From: Maylandia zebra
Lineage: Eukaryota > Chordata > Actinopteri > Cichliformes > Cichlidae
Direction of reading: 5' to 3'
DNA length: 64,000 nucleotides
Assembly (NCBI RefSeq): GCF_041146795.1
Contig: NC_135175.1
Coordinates: 24,033,075-24,097,074, forward strand
Within the stretch, counting starts at the first letter, position 1, and every line of letters begins with the position of its first letter. A model generated the notes under the pieces. That model saw nothing but the letters and a program-made list of their open reading frames with translations. It was not told the origin of the DNA and did no database searches. Below are positions 1-11,273 of the stretch, in pieces. Position numbers and translations under genes: made by a program.

Positions 1-223
1 ACCTTTGCCACTTATTATAACATTGGAAGCGAAAAGGAGATGGATGAGACAGTAACAGGGCGATATTTTAAAGTATTTTGGTCACTCGCAGACAATGATC
101 CGCGATCGCGTTGGCGATGCTATCAGCCTATAGCCGTTAGCTCTTAGCAGATGGCAAAATACGCTCTTCCCCCCTGCATCGGGATGATGCAGGAAAATAC
201 TAGTGTTTTCGTTATTTTAAAAA

Positions 224-600
224 TTAGTATCGTTACATTGAGTGGCAATGCGACGAGGGTTACAAAAGAAAACAATAGATTGATTGCGTGGGATCGCGCG
301 TGGGATCGTGCATGTAGCGGTAGCTACTGTCGGGGTAGCTTCCGCTACAGAACATGACACATATCACGGTGAATCAGCGAGTTATAGTTTGTTCTGGTTT
401 TATGAAGAACTTGTGTTGTTGCATTACCGTGCAAGTTGAGTGTTAGAAAAGAAAACTACAGATTTATTGCTCTTGCGATCAAACATGTGGTGACATGTCG
501 ACCGAACAAAGAACATGCGTCACGATGACGCAGCGAGTTATTTGTTGTTGGTTTGTTTATTATTCGATTTGAGGGTAAGAAAAATTTTATGTTGACTATT
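224..600. repeat. Diverged tandem repeat, period roughly 170-190 bp
   Basis: Two diverged units can be aligned by eye. The block around 350-400 (AGAACATG, then a short gap, then CAGCGAGTTAT and a GTTTGTT-rich tail) recurs around 507-565. The preceding part (ACATTGAGTGGCAAT followed by an AAAAGAAAAC run) recurs as a weaker match at 420-460. A third partial unit may start near 570. The family is unknown. Confidence 0.35.
314..348. other. Perfect-loop hairpin (inverted repeat)
   Basis: The left arm GTAGCGGTAGCTAC (314-327) pairs with the right arm GTAGCTTCCGCTAC (335-348) at 13 of 14 positions, around a 7-nt loop. It lies inside the diverged tandem repeat. No function is implied. Confidence 0.6.
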
Positions 601-1118
601 CTCACGTTCGGACAGGATTATTGCAATGAACGAAGGATATTTTGCCTGATAATTATTTATATCCTGCTGTAACTTTTCTGTATAAAGAACTAAGCCCTCC
701 AACGTTTCAGGTGTAAAACGTCATAAAAAGAAGTGTTTGTAACTAAAAATAAAAATTGTGGAATACTGTTTGTGCGTGATTTAGATCCCAGCCTGTGCTC
801 CCGACACTGGGGAAACAAACTGGCCCGGAAGAGTCACCGCGGAACGACACCGGGACCACCGCTGCAGACCGCTGTAAGCAGACCGCTCCAAGCAGCCGGC
901 TGGAGGCAGCGGAAATCATATTCTTCCTCGATTCCCAACATAACCGCTCATGTTCATCCTTCTCAAATAAATGTTTTTCTGGTTCAAAGTGATCTTGTAT
1001 TGTTATTAACATATTTTTGTAAGTTTATTTTAGAAAACAACGAGGTAATAAGCACTTAGTATGTGAAAACTAAAAACATAGTATACCGTTTTATTATAAT
1101 TTACTATAGTTCTGCAAA

Positions 1119-1670
1119 AAAATAATGCTGGATCAAAACGAATGTTGGAGCCAATCTTTGACCCATCTAAAGGCTTAATTATAACAATAATCAAATATTA
1201 CTTCAAATGTATTTTATGGAAAATTTATAGTTTTTTTGTTTTTTGGGGCTAAAAAAAACGGTGCGCTCATGTAATTAAACTGCGATTAAAAGGGTTAAAA
1301 CCCCCGAAATATAATTAAAACTTGATATGAATATTTCAGGGAGAAGTAGTTTTAAAAGATTGGCTAATTTAAAGTGGAAAAAAATATGAATATATAATCT
1401 TTTTATAGCACTTTTTGGGGCGTGGCAGAAAACGGTCCCTAGGGCGATGGACGTGAGTTTTTTTTTTAATTTGCCCCTGCATTAAAAATAATGCTGGATC
1501 AAAACGAATGTTGGTGCGAATCTTTGGACCATCCAAAGGCCTAATTATAATAAAAGTGAAATATTACTTCAAATGTTTTTTATGGAAAATATTTAGTTTT
1601 TTTGTTTTTTGGGGCTAAAAAAAACCCGGTGCGCTCATGTAATTAAACTGCGATTAAAAGGGTTAAAACC
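1119..1670. repeat. Direct repeat pair with 366-bp period
   Basis: A block of about 186 bp starting AATAATGCTGGATCAAAACG occurs at about 1119-1304 and again at about 1485-1670. The copies are close to 90% identical by eye and share the end TTAAAAGGGTTAAAACCC. The 180 bp between them is AT-rich and not repeated in full. This fits a tandem duplication or two copies of an unnamed interspersed repeat. Confidence 0.75.
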
Positions 1671-1880
1671 CATCCATCCATCCATTCGCTTCCGCTTATC
1701 CTTTTCAGGGTCGCGGGGGGCGCTGGAGCCTATCCCAGCTGTCATAGGACGAAAGGCGGGGTACACCCTGGACAGGTCGCCAGTCTGTCGCAGGGCTAAC
1801 ACATAGGGACAGACAACCATTCACACTCACATTCTCTCGCACATTCACACCTAGTGACAATTTGGATTAATCAATTAACC
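1671..1880. repeat. Common fish interspersed repeat with CATC-type simple tail
   Basis: It begins with a (CATC)n tract, followed by the familiar fish block GGGTCGCGGGGGGCGCTGGA, a CCTGGACAGGTCGCCAGTC segment and ACCATTCACACTCACATTC. I recognise this block as widely dispersed in teleost genomes, probably the end of a non-LTR retroelement read on the minus strand. I am not sure of the family. A much more decayed relative appears near 7755-7840. Confidence 0.65.
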
Positions 1881-1889
1881 TAACCTGGG

Positions 1890-2749
1890 GCTCGGTCACT
1901 CAGGCACGGCTGGCTGCCGGCGGAGCTCACGGGCGCGTCACTCAAACTCCCCCTGGCTTCTGCTCCGCGGCTGCTGAGTGAGCCCTCATCTGGGACTCTC
2001 CTCAGCTCTTTCTGGGACAGTGGCGCGGCTGCCCCTCTGTTGGTCTTCCTTGGTCTCTTGTGTTCTGGGGGCCTCTGGATGTCTGGAGTTTTGATCTCCT
2101 CCATACCTGCTTCATGCCCTGGAGGACGGGGCTGTGGCCCCCCCACACCCTCTAGCAGATCATTACATGAAGGAACCTTTAAAAAAAAAAAAACAAGCGC
2201 GTCCATGCTCACAGGTGTACACACGGGTGATCACACCCACAAACTACATCCTTTTTGGCTCCTACCTCAAAGCACACTGTGTTCTGTTGATCTTATGTGC
2301 TGCACAATAATGTTTAACATTTAGTATTTACTGTCATATTCCCATATATCATTGTGATGTTGTTTATTCTATTACTCTTGTTCTCTTCTGCTTGTCTTCT
2401 TTTTTCTTTCTCAGCAGGTGACCCAGGTGATCGATATATGCATTTTTTTCTTCTTTTTTTTCCTGCTCATTCTGTTGGTTTTTGTCTTTTGCCCCTCTCC
2501 CCCGTCCCTCTTCTCAGCTGTTTCTCTTTCCCTCTTTCTTTCTCCCCTTCTTTCCCCCAGTCAAGTCTGTCCCGTATTCAGTAAGTGAAAATAAAATGAA
2601 CAATAAAAGGTGAATCAAATGGACCATTACGGCAAGGCTGGGATGGTCAATTTGGTAAAGTAAATCCGTCGGGCATCTTTCCTCGCCTTTAGACAATAAT
2701 TCTGATGGCAAAAGAACCAAACGGGACAGGCAAAAAAAAAAAAAAAAAA
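1890..2749 (+). mobile_element. 5'-truncated retroelement 3' end with poly(A) tail
   Basis: The stretch runs from a GC-rich part (1890-2160) through a pyrimidine-rich part (2350-2570) to a conserved-looking end containing AATAAAAGGTGAATCAAATG, and then a 20-nt A run at about 2731-2749. A long A run directly abutting an older Tc1 relic (from 2750) is what a target-primed LINE insertion leaves. I recognise the end as a repeated fish 3' UTR, but I cannot name the family, and no reverse transcriptase remains in this copy. The left boundary is uncertain. Confidence 0.5.
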
Positions 2750-4083
2750 AAGCAATATAGGAAGGAAAGAGTATCTCTTTGTTGCTGAAAAGCGTGAAAT
2801 AGTTGAATGCCTTGGACACGTAATGAAAACCTTAGCTATTTCACGAAAACTTAAGCGTGATCACCATAATGTAAGAGATTTGTGGCTGAGTCAGAGCACA
2901 CATGGGTTCGTGCAGATAAAGCACAATGATGAAGGTTTCTGCCGGACAAATACATCTGATTAAGATAACAGTTGCTAAAAGGCCATTACAAAGCAGCAAA
3001 CACATATTTGAAGCTGCTGGTGCCTCTGGAGATTTGCAAACATCAAGGTGTAGGATCCTCCAGAGACTTGCAGTTGTGCATAAACCTTATATTTGGCCAC
3101 CCCTAACCAATGCTCACAAGCAGAAACGGCTGCAGTGGGCCCAGAACTACATGAAGACTAATTTTCAAACAGTCCTGTTCACTGATGAGTGCATTGCAAC
3201 CCTGGATGGTCTAGATGGATGCAGTGGTGGATGGTTGGTGGACAGCCACCATGTCTCAACAGGGCTGCAACGTCAGCAAGGACGTGGTGGAGTCATGTTT
3301 TGAGCCGGAATCACGGGGAGAAAGCTGGTCGGCCTCTTTAGGGTCGCTGAAGGTGTGAAAATGACCTCTGCAAAGTATGTGGAGTTTCTGACTGACCACT
3401 CTCTTCCATTGTAGAAAGAGAAGAACTGTGCCTTCTGCAACAAAACCATCTTCATGCAAGACAATGCACCATCTCATGCTACAAGGAACACCTCTGCATC
3501 ATTGGCTGCTATCCGCATAAAAGGAGAGGAACTCGTGGTGTGGCCCCCATTCTTCCCTGACTTCAATCCTACTGAGAACCTTTGGAGCCTCCTCAAACAA
3601 AAAAGTATGAGGGTGGGAGGCAGTTCGCATCCAAACAGCAGCTCTGGGAGGCTATTCTGGCATCCTGCAAAGACATTCAAGAAGAAACTTTCCAAAAACT
3701 CACAAGTTCCATGGATGCAAGAATTGTAAAACTGCTATCAAATAAGGGGTCCTACTTGACCTGTTAAGATGTTTTTGATTGAAATAGCTTTTGATTTCAG
3801 TAAAATTGATCTACTAATGCTGCAAATTCAACAAATGACCATTTTCAATTCTCCACAACCTATAAAATGCTTTGAAACTCTGTGTGCGTAATAATTTGGA
3901 ACAGTGCATTTTAAGTTTTTTATTTTTGAAAAAGATACTGTGTTCATTGGGAGTTTTGATCAGTAACATTTGAATTATACTCTAATGGTGGATGACACAA
4001 AAATTATGCTGACTCATTTGAATCGACTATTTAAAAAAAACAGAGAAAAATATCATTTGCATAATAATTTGGAACACGGTGTA
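2750..4083 (+). mobile_element. Tc1/mariner-like transposon with dead transposase
   Basis: Translation in shifting plus-strand frames gives a Tc1 transposase relic. It has a helix-turn-helix-like start (about 2770-2930), FTDE carrying the first catalytic Asp (about 3178-3192), MQDNAPSH with the second Asp (about 3454-3477), and PDFNPTENLW with the final acidic residue (about 3558-3587). In-frame stops at 3301 and about 3412, plus frame changes, make it a pseudogene. The likely right terminal repeat is around 4055-4083 (ATAATAATTTGGAACAC); a related motif at about 3887 may be a sub-terminal copy. No left terminal repeat is visible, probably because of the retroelement insertion next to it. Confidence 0.8.
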
Positions 4084-4157
4084 ATGATGTGTGCAAAGGA
4101 GGCAAAATGTACAGTTTTAGCAGTGACATATCTTAAATTTGAAATGCCACAATAAAT

Positions 4158-5060
4158 ATAGTACTGTGCAAAAGCATTTAGCCACCTCTTGTTTCTTTAT
4201 ATTTGTTACCAAGTTGCTAGAGTTTCCTGTCATGTTAAAAGTTGTCTTGAGTAACAGTTCTCCAGGCTTTCTGATGGTCTTTCAAAGTTTTTCTTTGGAC
4301 ATTGCCTGCTTTTTCACTCATTGTCAGTTCACTCTTTGTACCTGACCATTTTCAGAGGTATGCTTTTGTTTGATTTTGGAATACTAAATACTGACCTAAG
4401 AGTCATTAAAGCATGAAAAAGGCACCAAACTTACTGTAAAAGAACAGTGTTGTCTACAAATAACTGGCAATATAGCAAAGAACCAGTTCTTTAAATTACC
4501 AGAAACCTGTCAAAAAAACATATAATTGTTCCAATTTCTTAGGTTGAATGTATGAAAAATAACCAAAGACAACAATGTCACAGGGATAATATAACATTTC
4601 AAAATGGCAAATGTGCCAACAAGGTGATTTCCAAAGACTTATAAGCTGAAAAAGTGGCCTGTCTCAGGATGGTGTAAGAGTTTCTTTAAAAAAAATTGAA
4701 AAAACTGGACAAGTATGGGAAAAAGGAAGAAGTGGTCGATCTAAAAAAAACCCAAAAACCCTTGTATACAGCAGATGAACAGTATCTGAGAGTCATATTC
4801 TTAAGAAAAAGGAAGAAAATCCAGCAAAGACACACGATTTGAGAGAGACATCTGGCCCTTTTGTTGATTCACTGTTCGGTGAATCCTCATCAGAAATAGT
4901 GTTAGTGGAAGGATGGCATGAGGACGTCATTCCTAAGGAAGGGAAACAACGAGGTATGCCAAATTACACAAGAACTGGAGTGAAAATCGGTGGCAACAGA
5001 TTTGTAATTTGACATTTTTGGTTCAAATTACTGTCATTGTCATCGGGCACCAATACTTCT
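4158..5060 (+). mobile_element. Tc1-like relic, family A copy 1
   Basis: It begins with AGTACTGTGCAAAAG, the terminal repeat shared with two other elements here (42513-44329 and about 61590-62356). It also shares the internal block around 4850-5010 (CCTCATCAGAAAT, then CCAAATTACACAAGAACTGG) with the 42.5 kb copy. The transposase frame is destroyed. The right end appears deleted, because the match stops near 5060. Confidence 0.65.
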
Positions 5061-6686
5061 TTTACAGATGAAGCCGTGCCTTGACGTACAGCTATCCACA
5101 TTCTGGTATCCCATTTTTCAAGTCTCCAAGTAATCCTGCAATCCTGCAGCCAAATATTGCACTCAGTTTTAGGATTAGATTCAAAAATATAACTGCTGTA
5201 CACAATATACAGTTGGTTTATTTTCAGTATGTTAATATTCATATGTATGTGTCAAATGTCTGATATAGAAATGAAAGAAGTAGAAGTAATAACTAATAAT
5301 TTATAATTTTTAAATGTAATCTTTACAGACAGAGAAAAGTATACTTTTTTTAACATTAGAAGTATATTACAACACGGCTCCTACTACTCACCTTGCTCAA
5401 CTCGCTGATGATTGGAACCAAATTTCCTCTTTGGCTTTTATGACCTGGAACCCTGCCAGTCTTTGTGAGTCCCCTCAACAAAGTTGTAGCACTGTGTAAA
5501 CAAAATAAGTTTAGGGATTTTCTGTTGTAATTACAAAGGGACGCTTACTGGAAATGGATATGAGAAAATGTTTTACTGGAACAGATTTAAGTCTCTGTCC
5601 TTGAAGTGGAGGAAAACCCCTTCTCTTGTTCCTAAATGACGACCTCGGAAAAAGAGGAAATATGAGAACCGTCTGGACTGAACCTACACATGTTCGCTCT
5701 TTTTCTTCAAATCGCTTAGAAACACGCTATTTAACATCATGAAAGTCCTGGTTACGGTCTGGAATAAGGTTATGGTTAGGGCTAGGGATAAGGTTAGGTT
5801 TAGGGCTGGAATACAGGGCTGGAACGTCTATTACCGCGGGAGCGTCATTGCACTGGATTCCAGCCATAACCCACCGCGTACCATAAGAACGCCGAAGGTC
5901 TCCTTTCGCGTTCCTCAGGAACGCCGCGGGACGTGACAAAACGTCGACATGTTACGCCTCGGGAGTGAGAACGCTCTGGGGGCATACCAAATAAAAAAAA
6001 AAACAAACCTCTTTAGCACAGGCCCTATTCACTTGAAATTCTTGAGCAATAATGCGTTTCATTTTAACGTCTGTGATTAATGAAAATAAGTATTGGTACC
6101 GTGAATGTTCAATGTGTTTTAGACTATCTCTGTATTAGACTCACCCATGCAGTTGTTACTGAATGGCCAGTATTTTTTATAATATTTACCTAAATGATTC
6201 ATCCAAATTCACGATCATGCCGATGTGGTACTGTCCTTCTGTATCAGTCTAAATATAAACAAAGAGAACCAAGTGAACAGCAATTTTGCCATTATGTAGT
6301 ATTTCAAGCCAAATGAAAACAGCAGTGGCAGTGCTAACAAGCTAATGGTCACCATCTTGGTTTACCATGCTGACGTTTATAAGTACAGCTAACTGAACCA
6401 AACTAATGGAACTAAAACAATAAGCACACAAATTGCAAGCTAATACATCAGGTCTACCTTCTGGCACCATAACTTTGAAGTACCTTAAGTAGATCATGGC
6501 ACCTATTTCCCATTTCCTAGCAAATTATAAAGAAATGAGAGGTGGTGCAAGACTTATAGAATAGAATACCTTTTATTGTCACTATACACATGTACAATGA
6601 GATACAGAGCATCTCCCACTCACTGCAGACATGATTATGCTGTTGTGTAGCACAGTATTCTACCTTAACCTTACAATTAACTCTCC
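5061..6686. other. Gene-free stretch with telomere-like and repeat fragments
   Basis: I find no supported exon. About 5757-5815 is a degenerate run of TTAGGG-like hexamers (GGTTAGGG, GGTTAGGTTTAGGG). The GC-rich block that follows (5820-5970) looks like part of an unnamed repeat. About 6555-6640 (AATAGAATACCTTTTATTGTC) resembles another dispersed fish repeat. Confidence 0.4.
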
Positions 6687-7271
6687 CTTACTGTCATGGT
6701 CCTGGGTCATTTTGACCCAGTGTTCTTAGTTTTCCTGTAGTTTTGTATTTTGTTCCTTATGTCCATTGGATTGTTTGGTTTGGTATTTGGATTCCCCCTG
6801 TGTCCATGCTTTTATTGTGGTGTTTGTTCTGGTACCGTGTTCCCGTCCTTTGTGTTCTGTGTTCTCCTCATCCCCTCGTATTCATCCTTGTTCTCTGCCT
6901 CTCTCTCTCTGTGCTCATCTCTGTGTACTGTGTTGTGTTTAAGGTCCACATCTTGGTGTCAGTATTTTCAGTTTCGTGTCCTCCCTGCTCAGTCATGAGT
7001 AATTGTCTTCAGCTGTGTTCCCCGTGTGTTCCCACTTCCCTCGTTACCTTCTGTGTATTTATGTCAGTGTCCCTTTGTTCTGTATTGCGTCGTCCCTCTA
7101 GGTTGTGTGGATTTACCGTGTCTTCCCAGCGCTTCAGCTTTAGTTGCTCCCAGTATAGTTTTTGTATGACTTCTTATGTTCCTGTTAATAAAGACCTGCC
7201 TTTGAGTTCATCCCTAGAGCCGTGCATTTAGGTCCTCTCTTGCCTTCACACAGCCGCCGCATGACACTTAC
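6687..7271 (+). mobile_element. Solo LTR of an LTR retrotransposon, with 5-bp target duplication
   Basis: The LTR itself is 6692-7266 (575 bp). It starts TGTCATGG and ends CGCATGACA, so it has TG...CA ends and a short terminal inverted repeat TGTCAT/ATGACA. It is bounded on both sides by the exact 5-bp duplication CTTAC (6687-6691 and 7267-7271). An AATAAA signal at about 7188 lies in the last 80 bp, as expected at an R/U5 border. No internal retroviral-type region or second LTR is nearby, so this is a solo LTR left by recombination. The long open frame across it (162 codons at 6743-7231) is not a gene. Confidence 0.88.
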
Positions 7272-10200
7272 CATTAACTTACGAACAGTTGAAGGCCTTA
7301 CTGTAGATTTAATATCGGAAAAAGACAGATAAATACATACATAAATAAATAAACACATATATACATAGTCTGTTTGACTTAATATTATAAAAACAACCAC
7401 GTCAAGACATGAAACACACAACAGACCAAAAATAGATGTATGATAAAAGCTAGATGTTAGAAGAAGGATTATAAAATCACCAAAGATATTTCAAAGCATT
7501 CTGAGAGACAAGAAAATATATCTCTATGTTTTTTATTAACACAATCCATTGATTACTGACAAAGTGGATGCTGCTATCCTTAAATCCACCCAGAACAAAG
7601 AAACACAAAACAGAAAAACAGAGAAAGTTTATAGCAACCCGTGTAGTGGAAGCCGACAGAACCCAGGGCATCAAATCCAGAGGCACATAAGTGCATAAAA
7701 GTTGCCAGTGCTCTGGTGACTGCAATGCTCATTAACTACTCAGTTACAGAGTTACATTCATTTTCTTCTACTCATCCAATTCAGGATTGCACGGGAGCTG
7801 GAGCCTGTCCCAACCATATTCAAACCTAAGAACACTGTGTCACAGTATCCTCTGCCAGGCACGGTGGCTCCATCATACTCCGGGGCTGTTTCACTGCCAG
7901 TTCTACTAGTGCTGCCAGTACATGTGGTACTAACTAATAATCAGAATTTCTGAATTATCTTTCTTCTTTTGCAAACACAAATACTTAACAACAATATTTA
8001 AAGCATGAAGAAATTATGCACAATATGGTAAAAAATGAAGACACCCTTCAATGCTAAAGCACATTTTAGCCTTTGTAGGTTGCTGCACCCACAATTTCTA
8101 CCTTGATATTCCTTTCAACAGTGGTCACCCTGAGTCCCATGTATCCTCCAGTGACTCCAAAGTCCTGAACCTTTGAAGATCATGACATTTCTCTCATTGC
8201 ACTTGCCCCAGTTTAAAGGCAGGTCCTGGTCTTTTAGGCCAAAGACCAGCAGCATCTTCACCCAGTGAAGGTGAAGTGTATATCATATATAGATATATTT
8301 AAATTCATTTAAAAGCCTAATATCCACCAAAAAATAAAAAATCTGAAGTGCCTATATCAGCAGTGATGCAGAGGTCTTGAAGGACACAAAGGGACACAGC
8401 AATTTTAAATAAGGTAACGTTATTCTCAGTGTGTGGTTTGCTGTTAGTGGCAAACGAGGCTGTAAGAGAGATTTCCCAATTTCCAGTCAAGGGGAGATGG
8501 GGTCTGGTACGTGCCAAGGTGTGTGACATGGAGGAACGGTAACACAGAGACACAGTACCTTCCCCTCTGAATCACCCTGAAAAATATCATGTCATTTACA
8601 CCTGGTCAAATGCCTGCAAGGTCTACAAGCTTTTTGCAGACTTTTTTGGCAGGGTAGGCAAGAAGGGAAACAAACTGATCTCTCCATTCATCAAGAAAAT
8701 GAAAGTCAACTTTGAAGGTCAGGTAGAAGTTTAAATGTTTGTAAAAAAAAAAAAAGAAAAGAAAGAGAGATTACATTTTTCAAGGGTAAAGATATTGCCG
8801 TTGTCATTGTTTTGTAACTGTTCTGAAGTAGCCATTGCATTATGGTTAAAGAAACACAGACTGTGTTATACAAGACTAAATTTGAAGATCTTTCATATGT
8901 CAGAAGATTTGGCAGAACAGATATGAGGAAACAAGGGTATAATGAGGTTTGTTGGACTTTGCTGATGTGATGGGTTTTGCAGGATAGCACTTCTCATGAG
9001 GCTTTGGGTGAACAGTACAGCGATGATATGTTTCAGCATACTTATATGACAAGAGGAAATCCTGCTCCCTATTCAGGGAAATGAGGGACAATATGGCCAC
9101 TTTGGCCTCAAACTGCAAGAATTCCCGTTAATACTTATTAACTTACACGGTAAGTTATAAGTAGCGTGAAGAGCATATAATGGAGGTGGGTTGCAATGCG
9201 GATTGCAGGAACAGTGAGTGAATTCAATCTTGGAAGGACCTAGGTGGCCAGTGGCTTCAAACCCATTTGTTGTGAGGCAATGGTGCTAACCCCGATACCA
9301 CTACAACTTTAGGAAGATGAACACAAAAAGTCAAATATATGCCCCATATATGTGTAGTGGGTAAATGTCCTTACTATCTTCTAGATAGAAATATCAAAGG
9401 AGTGGATATAAGAGACGAAAACATATGTTATGGGATTTAAACCCTAAACAACAAATAGAGGGTTTAATAAAAATGTTACATTATTTTTCTTTATGTGTGC
9501 ACTGTAGTCACATCTTGATTGGTTGAGTTAAAACTCACGATACTAATGATTGGAAGCAAAATTACAAAACCTGCTATTGTCCAAGTACCTGAGTGTAAAC
9601 TGCAGTGGGCATTATGTCATTAAAATATAGTACCTACTGTATGCTATTGGTATTTTTTCACGTTAATGTCTTGTGTTACTTTATTTAATTTGTTTTGGTT
9701 CTGCAACTTTGTCTATTCAGAAAATGATAATTGTCACAAAAGTGCTGTGTCAGTGCTGTATTAATTTACTTTACACTTTTCAGTGTAGTCATTGTTTCAG
9801 TGAACAATGACTGCCCTGTCATTGTTCTTGTGTGTGATGAAGTTGTTTTTGCAGAAGAATAACAGGAAACCCCTGCTCTTGAGGATTTAGAAAAAGATCA
9901 GATGAATTACAAGGAAAAACATTTATGCAGAGTTTTTTTTAAAATTCCTAAAAACATACATGGGAGGTCAGTGCCAGTGAATTTTGTCTGCATAAAAAAT
10001 ATTTCACAAGTCAAAGTTGCAACATATTTTATGAGTTTCTTTATTAAGTTGACCAAAATATATGTATCAGTGACACAATCTCACACCAGTTTTTCTTTTT
10101 GTATAGAAACTTAGCCAAAAAAACAACCTAATATAAACAACATGAATTTATGCTTTTACATATTCACCGCACTTTATGATTGTAGAAAAATCATTACATT

Positions 10201-11215
10201 ACAGGTACATTTCCAAAGTGCCATTCTTGTTTTAAAAAAAGTATATTTGGACATAACATGACAACAGTCACTCGACATGTAGTTTCCATTGCCTAAGAGC
10301 TCCCTTTTGGCCTGTGAAAATTACCATCATGCATTTTGTCACATGCACAAATTCATACTTGGTTTGACTGCACCAGCTGTGAATTGTGAATCCATCATGA
10401 AGTCTGAGAATGAACTTTTTCGTAAGTTATTCAATATTACGTTATCTTAAAAAATACCAGGGTTTAAGTGCCATTTGTACCATTAAAACTTAGGTGTAAT
10501 AACAGAAAATCACTGTGGCATCACAATCTAGAAAAATGCTTGAAAATTACAATATATTAATCCCAGTCTTATAAATTTGAACATTTGAGCTAGATTTTTT
10601 TCTTAGCTTTTTCAATAATTGTCTTCTAGTTAAACAGGTTTTTATTTAGCGTGATGCCAGATTTGATGAACATATTACATATTGTTCTTCTACTCCTCAC
10701 TAAAACATCATATATTCAATGCTCGGCCTGTTATTTGGTGTAAACATCTGGTATGAACTCTCTTGGCAATAACTACTTGAGAAGTCCTTTTGTTCTTTTA
10801 GTACTTAACCTATTACTTGACTCGTTTTAAGAAGTGCCGGTGCAGCCACCATCTGAATCAATACATTCTGTGTTTGTGTCAAACCTTTGCTTTAACCACC
10901 TCTTTTAAGGCAGTTGAGTAGCTGTGCATGACACATGGTTCAAAAACAAATCTCATTTCAGTCTTTGTTTAGCCAGTTTCCTTTTGATTGGCTGCCCTTT
11001 ATAAACCAAAGGTTTAAACAGCATGTAGGTGGGGCTTCTGTGCTCACAGGCAAAGCTAAGTGCCTGAGACGATCATATAAGTGATATGGACTCTCTATAA
11101 TGCCATGGAGAGCCATAGAAGACATAAAGCTGTCTGAAACAGAGTGTTTAGAGCAGTCTGAAGCCATCATCTACAAATTTGGCTGTTTAAAATGAGCACC
11201 CACTGTCGTGACAGT
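7272..11215. other. Gene-free AT-rich intergenic region
   Basis: I see no exon set with splice sites. A decayed copy of the fish repeat described at 1671 lies at about 7755-7840. An open frame at 8579-8734 (plus) and another at about 8105-8270 (minus) look faintly protein-like but match nothing I know. 9300-10900 is AT-rich with no recognisable content. Confidence 0.45.
8579..8734 (+). pseudogene. Unrecognised protein-like open patch
   Basis: The frame from 8579 to the stop at 8732-8734 is open for 51 codons and reads as a basic, aromatic-rich peptide (…YTWSNACKVYKLF…, …GRVGKKGNKLISPF…). An in-frame stop lies some 50 nt upstream, so it is at best a fragment. It could be a worn exon or a piece of a processed pseudogene, or chance. 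Confidence 0.15.
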
Positions 11216-11273
11216 ATTTAATGTATATATGACAGAAAATAAGGAAAAGCTTGTTTGCCCTTGAATGCTGGTC

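Larger units (their letters stand above)
1..1118. other. Gene-free left edge
   Basis: I see no exon with supporting splice sites and no recognisable protein here. Open frames are short and lack family similarity. The stretch contains a diverged tandem repeat (about 224-600) and a hairpin (314-348), listed separately. The part from 783 to 1000 is GC-richer, with an AATAAA at about 967, and could be the 3' end of an unrecognised transcript or retroelement, but nothing confirms that. Confidence 0.4.

Noticed and set aside
783-1000. Possible primer-binding site and start of an LTR element near CCCGACACTGGGG
   Set aside because: No matching LTR pair, no TG...CA ends and no gag/pol nearby; the likeness to a primer-binding site is only partial.
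1880-2224. 114-codon minus-strand open frame, Pro/Arg/Ser-rich
   Set aside because: It falls in a GC-rich part of an interspersed retroelement and has no domain or splice-site support.
4964-5242. 92-codon minus-strand frame (…RLEKWDTRMWIAVRQ…)
   Set aside because: It partly overlaps the Tc1 relic; no family recognised and no splice or start support.
6743-7231. 162-codon open frame
   Set aside because: It lies wholly inside the solo LTR, is Cys/Ser/Val-rich from pyrimidine-rich DNA, and matches no protein family.
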